Shown piece after piece: positions 55,480 through 64,000 of a DNA stretch of 64,000 nucleotides. The position numbers and the translations under genes are program-made. Under the pieces are notes generated by a model that made no database searches, was not told the origin of the DNA, and was given only the letters and a program-made list of their open reading frames with translations. Numbering within the stretch: the first letter of the stretch is position 1; each line of letters opens with the position of its first letter. Source of the stretch: Papaver somniferum. Its lineage: Eukaryota > Streptophyta > Magnoliopsida > Ranunculales > Papaveraceae. The DNA is taken from assembly GCF_003573695.1 (NCBI RefSeq), contig NC_039359.1:74166783-74230782 (forward strand), given 5' to 3'.

Positions 55480-55700
55480 GTATTTATGTAGGACGGTGGT
55501 AGTGCCGGCAAGCCGGCCTAAAATCTTCCGTACCTTCATGGTAATGACCCTTGGATAGACTGTATGGGGGGATAGCCCCTGAGATGGGTCTTGCTGAAAG
55601 AGCAGAGGCATGCCGACCTCTTGGTCTATCTTGGATCTCATTTCTAGCCTACCCCAACTTGCTTGGGGCAAAAATGCTCTGTTCTTCATTTCATTACAGT
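55480..55700 (+). mobile_element. RTE-type LINE / Au-SINE-like 3' tail
   Basis: cctaccccaacttgcttggg (about 55647-55666), followed by gcaaaaatgctctgttcttc, is close to the 3' end shared by plant RTE LINEs and Au SINEs. The preceding sequence (gaccc..gggatagcccctgagatggg) lacks a tRNA-type box, so a LINE tail is more likely than a SINE. Confidence 0.5.
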
Positions 55701-55967
55701 GGAGTGCTGCAGTTGAAAGGAAAACAAAAGTACAAGCACATGTCATTTACAGTTATGGCATGGTAATTATAAAATTTTACTGACATGCATTGTGATCAAA
55801 AACTCCAAATCAAAACAGGAGTTGATTAGCATAATTTATAAGATGTAAATGTGGAAAAAAAGAAGAAGCAACTTTTTACTGCTCAAGGCAAAGCACAACC
55901 AACATAAAGGAACTCAAAAGATAATTAGATAAAATGCAGAGTTTCCAATATCTCATATGCTATGGCC

Positions 55968-57035
55968 TTACAACCCAATTGTCTCCTGTACTTTTTGGAA
56001 TTGATTCAAAAATATCCATGTCATCTGTAGAAGAAAGACAAGAAAAAGTTAACTACTAGAGTGCCATCTGATGTACAAGGATATTACAGAGACTGGAAAG
56101 TATACAAATACAGCCCTAATGATAAAAGCTGAAAAGATATTACGAAGTATAACTATTATTAGAGTTTTACCATGACATAAGGAGCTATTCGAATGCAACA
56201 AACAGGAAAATCGGTGTAGAGTTTGAATGGACCCCCAGCTTTCAAAATCTTCATGACACAATTAAGAGAACCGCTATAAGGGTAATTTCCACAGGCATCT
56301 GGTTGCAATTTCTGTATCCGGGTCTTCACATAATCGAAAGGAAGCAAGCAGCTGCAAAGAATCCAGAAACAGCACTTGCTCTTGCAGGAAAAAAGGGATT
56401 TATTAAATTAAAAGTACCTCTTTGAAATAGAAACTTACCAGTCACAGTTATAATTGAACGAGAAAAGAAACCAGGTTAGAAATTTCAAATTCTACATCAT
56501 GAAAGATTATTTGCACAGGTAACCCTTTTTATATGCTAGGGACATAATTTTGCGAGTGACTTTGTAGTCCATAGGAAATTCTGTAGTCATCCAATTTTCA
56601 ATTCCTAACATCTATGTTAATACACTTAAGCCCCAGCTTGTGGATGCAGGGTCCAAACAGATCATATTCAAGTCAACAAGTCAAAGAAAAAAATCAAAGG
56701 GTTGATTGATCTCACAAACTAGAGTGCTAGCCTCAGACAAAACAATGGTATCCCGAAATGGTTGTACACTTTGACATACGAAGCAAGCATGCCCTTGTTC
56801 AAAGCCATTGCTCAGACTGCAGTAGGACCAGCTCCTTTCCATAGTGCAAGAACCCCTTCATTGGCAATGATTCGAGTAAGTGCATGGAATGCATTTGTAT
56901 AGTTCAGACGCTGTACCTGTGGTAATGTATAATCAGCTTGCATACGGGTAAGTGCCTAGTCCACAAAGAGCTATTTGGTAGAGAGGAAGTGGCTTTCCCA
57001 TCATTTGCATTGATTGCTTTGTTTGTTAAAGTCCT
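55968..57035 (-). pseudogene. DTC: Mitochondrial dicarboxylate/tricarboxylate carrier (DTC) pseudogene
   Basis: The minus strand is collinear with plant DTC, an inner-membrane carrier exchanging 2-oxoglutarate, malate and citrate. Exon 57035-56740: LTNKAINANDGKPLPLYQ, a deletion of about 17 residues, RMQADYTLPQVQRLNYTNAF, GVLALWKGAGPTAV, TGA in place of Arg, AMALNKGMLASY. Exon about 56385-56171: SGFFAAAC, a frameshift, LLPFDYVKTRIQKLQPDACG (carrier signature PxDxxKTRIQ), then PVCCIRIAPYVM at a GT donor. Last exon 56024-55968: MTWIFLNQFQKVQETIGL stop. The N-terminal third is missing. Introns are kept, so it is a duplicated, not retroposed, copy. Confidence 0.9.
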
Positions 57036-57646
57036 GACAATTATCCATTTATATTAAAATCATCTCCAATAGAACCATAGAAGATTCATAGCTATAATAT
57101 GGAAAATACAACATACAACAAAGTAAAAAAGTAGTAGATTAACGACTAATCATTTCAGAGGCTAGTATTTTAGATTTGCCGAGAGTACCAAATACTTTAT
57201 TTCCCAACCTAGAAGATGGAATTGAGCTTATTGTAGTAAGAAAATTTGGCAGGGTCTCATCGCAACCTATTCTTGGGAATAGTAAGCAGATTAAGAGCAC
57301 CAATTATCTTGATTCTTGGTATGCATTAATGAATTAGGATGCCGAAGCTAGTCTTTTTGTTTTTCGTTCTGAACAAAAGTACAGTAAGTGAGTGCACTTC
57401 ATCCGTAGTATTTGTAAAGTTGGAACTTGCAAATAACAAGCTTCCATTTCAAATTAGAAAAAGTTAAATTAGTCAAAATTAATGCGGTGAAACTTCACAA
57501 TGGATTATGAGGAAGATTAACATGGAAAGCAGAAAAAAAACATAAGAGAGCTTGTATTTATGAGAAGAACATGCAGGGTAGTCGCATGTCAGTAACAAGA
57601 AAAAAGTATCAAGAGACAGGATACCTGCAGTTTGATTAGGACTTGA
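57036..57646. other. Between the DTC pseudogene and the DUF295 gene
   Basis: No coding match. Likely intron or 5' remnant of the DTC copy plus the 3' flank of the DUF295 gene. Confidence 0.4.
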
Positions 57647-60205
57647 TTAAGACCATCTAGGCTCAATCCAACTGCAGTTTGATCTTTCCTTCGTATTATG
57701 AAAATCTTGAGCAGAATGTTGATTACTCCCTACAAAATGATACCTGCATGTATCAAGAGAATAGTATAAAATGCTTTCGCCACGTAATCTAGGGAAGTAG
57801 ATTTTGTTTTCCATGCAACTACGTGGAGCGGCCGCTGAAAAACTGGATGTATAACTGATGAACAATGCATGCTTTCCCAAACTGTTATGTTTTACCCAGA
57901 CCATCTCCGAATCATCCCATCTATAAATATCTACCCATTTTCCACTCTGTCCTACATTCACTAGTAATAGCTTTTCATCACACTCCACCAAATAACTTGG
58001 ATAAAAACCACTGAAGTGTTTCAACGATTTCGGAAGTACTTTCCAACTGGAATCACCTTTCATGTTAAAAACTCCTAATATTCCGTTATAATCTAAGCAG
58101 TAGAAAGCTCCGTTATAGAAAACTGGGTTGTTAATACATGGCATAAAGTTTTCCATATACAGCATAATGCTGTCCTCAGTCGAGCCTACTTCATAATCGA
58201 ATCTATGAATAGTCCAACCAGTTGCACTCTTTCCCGGTTCAGTGACCAAGAAAGATATCTCATATTCACGACCGAGTCCCCACCAATTGGAGATGGCAAT
58301 CACCACACAATCACGAGAAGTTGGTATCGACGAGAATGACATTCCACTAAGTACATGATCATCTGGTAAATCTGGAAGACGGATCGTCGCTCTTGTGAAA
58401 GGATTGTAGCAGAATACAGATTTTTTTCCCGTTAGACAGTAGAAGCCATCCATCTTTTGAAAAACGAATTGCAGCACCTATAAGCAATTGATCAGATAAT
58501 TGCATGAGATACTTGTCATTATTGTGCATCGGGTCTACGATATTGCAGATGGTTTCTTCATTATCTTCAAAGATAGAAATCAACCATGGAGAAAAATTAG
58601 TAGTTGCTGTGGTCCTTGTAGAAGCTGATATTCGGCTCAACGCTGGGAGAAATATTGAATTTTGTTTACAGGCAAACTGAAATGAACGTAATCCACTGGA
58701 TGAAGAGATCTCGCTATCTCCTCTATACTGTCATAATCATCAAGAAAATCCCACGGTTTCAATTCTTCAAATTCTCCTCTGCTATTATTTACCATGGCCA
58801 TGTTCTCCTCCTCTATGCTGGTTTCAATTGTATTTTGGCTTATTAGAAGATCTGTTATTCGTCTCCTTCTTCCAGCAACTTGACTGCCAACACAAAAAGT
58901 CCATAGTTAGAGAAGCTAACAAATAAGAATTTTCCTTAAACACAACGTAGTTGTGGTTGCTTTGCTGCTGTATTTACCTGTTTTCTGTTGTAGGCATCAT
59001 GATCCAAGTGGGCAGAAACCATGGAGTTGGAAGCTTTAAACAAGGCATGATAACTGTAGTAGCATTATCTTCTACTTCAAATGCGTACAAGGTTTGATCT
59101 TCAGGTAGTGTGTAGAATAAACAACCCCTTTCAAGACCCATATAAGCTGCCGAACAAGACGCATTGGAAGTTGAATAACACTTTCTAGAGGTTGAGCTTA
59201 ACTTGTCCATGTTTGTGCACAAAAAGAGAACATGATCATCCAAAGAATTCAACAAAACCCAAGTCATTGATGAAAAATCCAACTTGAAGATATGTGTCAG
59301 GCAACTTTTCTAAAGCCTCTAAGAGTGCAATTTAAAACAACTTTGAATATTTCATCACCAGATTCAACCCAATCTTCCATGTAAACACCGAACCGCTCAC
59401 CTCCACTTATTAGTGGAAAATCTGCTTCGTCAACTGGGAAATCGACTGCCTCTACCTTGAATTTTCTAAGGAATTGGGCACGTTCATCAACGAGAACATG
59501 ATGCCATAGTTTTTGTATATCGATCTCATTAACCCAATTTTCTGTAGAACAAAATGCATACAACTTACCTTGAAAGCAAAGGAGGGATTCAATGAATTCG
59601 GAAAAATCATCAATGGGGTTAGAACGGCCATCCAATTCCTTTGTTCTCCATTGTTTGTCCCCTGGTCGACAAAAAACTTGAATGTGCGTATCTCTACTAA
59701 CTTCACCTCTATAATTCATACCTCTAAAAATGAGGAATACCGTGCAGTTGGCTTCATTGTCAGAATTACAAGTACTTGGAAGAAGTGGTGAGGATAATAC
59801 CAAGTCGAACATAAAGTATTTTTTCGATTCGGTACTGAAAGACCGGCGATCTAGATTAGGCAATTGAACAATTTCAGAAGATACAGGATTCCACAAAAAA
59901 CAATCATCTAAATTCCTAGCATCAGCCACAGAATACTCAGCATTATCTCCAACATTACCAATAACAATTAGCCATCCTTGATGACAACTTTTATGAAAAG
60001 ATGCTCTACCTTGCATCTCTGGGATAGACTTAATGCAATTTATATAATTAGGTTCACAAGGATTATAAAAACTCTGAAATTTCCTACCTTCTCCATGTGG
60101 AAAAACAAGCCAAGGTGCTGCCATTGGAACCGGTGGACACTGGACTTCACTTCTCTCATCTGATGCCTCTGCTGATGCTGATCCTGATACCAATTGCTTA
60201 TCCAT
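57647..60205 (-). CDS. DUF295 - F-box-like - DUF295 protein, two exons, with three single-base frame breaks
   Basis: Minus-strand start ATG at 60205. Exon 1 (60205-58978) encodes a first DUF295 propeller-type domain (MAAPWLVFPHGEGRKFQSFY ... DDCFLWNPVSSEIVQLPNL). GT-AG intron 58977-58884. Exon 2 (58883-57647) reads in frame from exon 1 (ENSQVAGRRRRITDLL) into an F-box-like helix set (PWDFLDDYDSIEEIARSLHP VDYVHF), then a second DUF295 domain (AIRFSKDGWLLLSNGKK, NPFTRATIRLPDLP ... WIEPRW). The second half resembles Arabidopsis At1g57790-type F-box/DUF295 proteins, putative SCF substrate receptors. One-base breaks lie near 59290-59310, near 58685 and in a T7 run at 58421-58427. Otherwise all codons and splice sites fit, so it is either a very young pseudogene or intact with assembly errors. 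Confidence 0.75.
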
Positions 60206-62035
60206 GGAGAAACTAATGTAGCTACGGGAAGAAGTTTACAGAATTTGAGCAATACGGAATTCTCATAGAGAGGGAAGCATAATGGATCATCAAAATCATA
60301 GCAAAGAAACTATTTTTAGAATTTTTCTTCAGTTTCAGAACAAAGAAGGCAACTGCAAGTGTAATTTGGTTTGGGGAAAACTTTGTGACAGACGGTGTAT
60401 TCGAAGTGTTTTGGTCAAGGGAAGAGTTAAAATTCTGCCTCTGCTGGTCTTGATAATTACCAATTTACCCTTATCCCATCTTAGTTAAGATTTGTGGAAG
60501 TCCGACAAACATTTGAAGATTTGTGGAAGTCCGGCAACTCAAATGCTACAAATGGTTGAGGTTGTCCTACTAGTATTACCAAGGTCCAAGACCTTGTTTA
60601 CGAGCCAAAGCAGCATCATGGACAGATCAATTGGTCCTGAGCTTCAAATACCCGCCTCATCGGTCATTGCCTTTAACATGATTGGATAGTACATCAAAAG
60701 TAACTTTTCGAAAAGTCAGAAATTAATTTGGGTGTCAAATATCAAACGGCTTCTAGACGTCGAATAGTTACAAGAAAAATAGTTTTGCTTCTGACTTTGA
60801 ATTTTGAAGAAGCAGAAATCATAAGCATATTTGTATCCAAACACGCTAGCTATCATTTACTGCTTTATACGACTGCATATTTGTTCCTCTTGCTCGAGTC
60901 ATTACTGGCAAACCAAATGCCATAATTATGCTTCAAAAAATTGGTACTGACATATTTTTCCAGCAACATCCATGGTGATTGCAGCTGCAGTGGTGCATAA
61001 AAGACTTCAAACTGCAATAGTAAATTTGAATTAAATGAGATCTTCTTATTATTCGTGAGAATCATTTTACCACGTTTAATCTGATACTTCTTCCAGAAGA
61101 TGCCTGATCACTATCTAGTGTCGCCTTGTATGATAACGACTCATATTGAAGCAACATCCCTTTTTTATATTGTAATTATATTTCATATATAGGAAATTTG
61201 TTTTTCTGAGGCCATGAATCTAAATCTACAACTCTCTTCATATAAACCATGTTGATTTGAATTGGGAACAAGATCGTTGGTATAAATATGAGCATCCAAA
61301 GGTAGTGTCGGGCCTAAATTTACGTCCAAATCAAATGTCAGTACAATGAAACTGATCTGGATATCACAAATGTAGAGGATGCAATCGGCTCCGGTCCGAG
61401 AAAGTGTGAATAGACATCATTGGCGTAAGTTTAGTTTTATATTCCCTTCATTTTATGAAATTTGAGCTATTTCAAGTTTGCACAATTTTTAAGGAAAAAA
61501 TGATATTTTCTAGTATTGTTTTCTTATTCACCCCTTTCTTTTAGAACTTTCACAAATTTAAAGACGGATATTCGTAAATGTTGTACCATTAGGAATATTT
61601 TTAGTATGGATTTAATTAGAAAATAACAAATGGAAAGTAGCTCTGTTTTGATGGAACAAAAAAAAGAAAAAAGGAAATAGCTCAGCTCAACTTTCATGAA
61701 AGAGATATATGGCAAAAATCACAACACCAAATGTGTGTCTCTACTATTAGAAAGGTGGTGGATTATGACGCATCCATTCAATTTCATAGACCTTGAGACT
61801 TGATGGTATAATAGGGTTCATCCGAGCCACCTTCTTCTGTGAATTCTTCTCCTGAAGCCCTATCTTGATAAGTTTATTAACAAAAAAATTAAATGCTTTT
61901 TTATTTTCGTATATACTTGATGTCCAAAACATTATTATTGTTTTTTTTTTGTTGAAAATGGTTAACTAAACCAAAGTAATTAAATATTATTATTGAAAAA
62001 AAATGATGCCACCGGAGGCTTATTATCGTTGTTAT
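60206..62035. other. Upstream region of the DUF295 gene; otherwise nothing recognised
   Basis: No clear TATA box within 100 bases of the ATG at 60205. The remainder has no coding, RNA or repeat signal that I can support. Confidence 0.4.
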
Positions 62036-62335
62036 TATTATTATTATTTTTTTTTTTAAAAAAAAGGCGTCGCGAAAGCTTTTATTAGCAAAAGAATCAA
62101 ATACAAGGTACACTGTCGATAGAGGGCAACCTAGCAACAAGTTGAGCCCCTACACCTTTTTGAATAGAAATACATAATCTATAAAAAAGAGAATTACCTA
62201 TTTTGTAATTGAGGTCATAGTTAGCTATACAATTTCTCAACCTCTTCAAGAGAATCATCATGTCTTCACTAAATTCACCTAAAGTAGAGAAAGCAAGGAC
62301 GCCAAAACCATACCCATGAGCCGACACCTTATTAT
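62036..62335 (-). pseudogene. LINE-type 3' coding end with A-rich tail (tentative)
   Basis: The minus-strand ORF 62327-62097 reads GYGFGVLAFSTLGEFSEDMM, LLKRLRNCIANYD and QKGVGAQLVARLPS, a segment I associate with the C-terminal ends of plant reverse-transcriptase polyproteins. It is followed by a non-coding stretch and an A/TAA-rich tail at about 62060-62020. No polymerase domain remains. The assignment rests on a remembered pattern. Confidence 0.35.
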
Positions 62336-62368
62336 TATTATTGTTTTATTATTATTTTTTTAAATTTT

Positions 62369-62670
62369 GTATTATTGGATAAAGAGTATTACATTAACTA
62401 GTTGGAAGCCTAACAAGCTAAGCTCCAACAACATACTACTACATTAATTGAACAGGTTGATGTGCTAATCTACCAGCGAGCCTCATAGGTAACCTAGCCA
62501 AGGGATCCGAAGCGGATGGGAGGCTGAGATTGTGTTACAAGGGGGGAAAAATAACTCTACCTTCCATGTCAATTTCTGCAATATTACGCCATTGGAGGCT
62601 CGAACCTGGGACCTCCTGGAACGCATACAACTTTGAGGAACGAGGACGACCAGCTGAGCTAGGACAAGCT
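62369..62670 (-). mobile_element. tRNA-derived SINE, copy 1
   Basis: On the minus strand it starts near 62670 with an A-box-like tagctcagctggt and B-box ggttcgagcc (Pol III internal promoter) and ends in atccaataat plus an AT-rich tail. About 300 bases. Paralogous to the copy at 62703. Confidence 0.8.
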
Positions 62671-62702
62671 AATTATTACTATTATTATAAAGTAGTCTTT
62701 AA

Positions 62703-62998
62703 TATTATTGGATAAAGAGTATTACAAGAAACTAGTTGGAATCTAACAAGCTAAGATCCAACAACGTACTACTACATAAGTTTAATAGGTTGTTGTGCTA
62801 GCCTACCAGCGAGCCTCATGAGGAACCATCCAAAGGAGCCGAAACAGATATATGGTTGATTATGCCGCAAGGGGGGAAAGCTAACTCTACCTTCCATGTA
62901 AAATTCTCAATGTTGCGCCATCCGGGACTCGAACTTGGGACCTCCTAGAGCGCATCAACTTTTGAGGAACATGGATGACTAGCTAAGCTAGCTACCTG
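62703..62998 (-). mobile_element. tRNA-derived SINE, copy 2
   Basis: Same orientation and layout as copy 1: A-box-like tagcttagctagt, B-box agttcgagtcc, shared body (ccttccatgtaaaa, accagcgagcctcatg on the plus strand) and the same atccaataat end, at roughly 80% identity. Confidence 0.8.
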
Positions 62999-63474
62999 TT
63001 TGCATGAATTACCCTATTGATTTGTGGTTCATTTGTGGAATAACAAGTTGTGCGAGAGACGTTGTTCCTTTCAATCAAAAATGAATGGGCGTATGGTAAA
63101 AAATGGGATACAAATATTCCAATATACACGTGGATGGAAAGCATAAGAGAAATATAAAAAAGTTGAAATCTTCAAGATTATTATGTTCATGGTTGAAGTT
63201 ACAGAGAAATAAAGTCTCAACTAATGTAATGAATATGATGAACTCGAAAGAGTATTTATATTATGAATACTCTACCAATTATTCTTTCCTAACTCAACCA
63301 ATGTTTCAAAGAACGGTTGACTTGAAGAGTTACAAGAGCTGCGTGCAACACCATATTATAAATACTCTGTCAATTTGGCAGAAATGTACCTATCCCTTGA
63401 TACAATATGCCTAAAAGATACAAGCTTCAACGAATTCTGGGAAATCATGGAGGTAAGTGAAAATGCGGGGGTCT
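62999..63474. other. No supported gene
   Basis: A 103-codon plus-strand ORF (63103-63414) has no family resemblance, lacks upstream promoter signals and is AT-rich by composition. Confidence 0.4.
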
Positions 63475-64000
63475 AACAACTACACCCAACAATTTGTTTG
63501 GCAATTTGAGAGGACTTACTCCAATATACTTTCTAGAGAATCAACTAGACAGTCAGACTCAATCTAGATAAAAGTATATCAAAGAGTTTAATATCTCTAA
63601 CTCTTAATTCAATCCGCAATCAGCAAATAGAAATATGTGAGCCCGATTGAATATAAGAGAAGTAAACTTGAACAACACAGGGATCAATCAATCTCAATCA
63701 ACAACCAAAGGTTGGATTTCCTAATTGATCGATACAACGCACAATCTGTGATATTTCAATTATATAACAAAATATAATGCGGAAAAGAAATAATACAGAT
63801 ATCAGAATTTTGTTAACGAGGAAACCACAAATGCAGAAAAATCCCGGAACCTAGTCCAGTTTGAACACCACACTGTATTAAGCCGCTACAGACACTAGCC
63901 TACTACCAATGAACTTCGGACTGGACTGTAGTTGAACCCTAATCAATCTCACACTGATTCAAGGTACAGTTGTGCTCCTTACGTCTCTGATCCCAGCATG
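63475..64000. mobile_element. LTR-type repeat running off the window end
   Basis: From gtctaacaactacacc onward the sequence carries a block (ttttgttaacgaggaaacca at 63816, then gcagaaaaatcccggaacc and attaagccgctaca) also found at 21374-21470 inside the LTR-derived insert of the CACTA element. Start and end are undetermined. Confidence 0.5.

Noticed and set aside
55480..55700. Calling the Au-like 3' tail a full SINE
   Set aside because: No tRNA-type A/B box upstream; only the tail shared with RTE LINEs is present.
63103..63414. 103-codon ORF as a gene
   Set aside because: AT-rich composition, no family resemblance, no splice or promoter signals.
1..64000. CRISPR arrays, bacterial operons, ribosome-binding sites or rRNA/tRNA genes
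   Set aside because: Plant nuclear DNA; no regular spacer arrays, no rRNA, and the only tRNA-like boxes are inside SINEs.

Overview
This is nuclear DNA of a flowering plant, almost certainly a eudicot. The evidence is AT-rich sequence with GT-AG introns, remnants of plant-type genes (oil-body lipase SDP1, MA3-domain MRF factor, mitochondrial DTC carrier, PPR, DUF295/F-box), a plant Pol II snRNA promoter, and nearly every class of plant transposable element. I cannot fix the species from sequence alone; a poppy-like (Ranunculales) source is only an impression. No gene here is intact beyond doubt. The best candidate is a two-exon DUF295 / F-box / DUF295 gene at 57.6-60.2 kb, which carries three single-base frame breaks.

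Layout. 0-9.5 kb: a 1,067-bp stretch that ends at a 10-N gap and recurs at 5893 (probably an assembly duplication), a small TIR element, a U2 snRNA locus with a good promoter but internal deletions, PPR scraps, an intron-retaining SDP1 pseudogene and a PHAX-like exon. 9.5-16.4 kb: a decayed endogenous pararetrovirus (Caulimoviridae-like) with a nested LINE flanked by a 17-bp target-site duplication; the viral promoter, poly(A) signal and a possible primer site follow. 16.9-30.8 kb: an 8.6-kb CACTA transposon exactly at the junction of two ~2.63-kb direct repeats. Each repeat carries a Tourist-type MITE. The CACTA element holds an LTR-derived insert, a mariner-type MITE and an unidentified intron-bearing gene-like region. 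32-37 kb: a 397-bp palindrome, retrotransposon debris and a LINE RNase H relic. 37.3-39.2 kb: a complete small PIF/Harbinger-type element with a Myb-like ORF and a second convergent ORF. 40.2-42.1 kb: an MRF pseudogene. 44-50 kb: a hairpin MITE, an unknown H/Q-rich pseudogene, a TRIM, a hAT element, a Copia 3' part and a dense AACCGAACT motif field. 50.6-55.0 kb: a complete-ended MULE whose transposase core is deleted and which carries a convergent zinc-knuckle/GRF protein gene. 56-60.2 kb: a DTC pseudogene and the DUF295 gene. 62-64 kb: a LINE tail, two tRNA-derived SINEs and the start of another LTR-type repeat.

The genes do not form a pathway. The window reads as a transposon-dominated intergenic region in which several host gene copies have decayed. 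The most instructive structures are the CACTA element at a tandem-duplication junction, the Harbinger and MULE deletion derivatives that keep accessory ORFs, the promoter-bearing U2 deletion variant, and the DUF295 fusion whose coding status depends on three single-base indels. Several element boundaries are supported by target-site duplications that I read directly.
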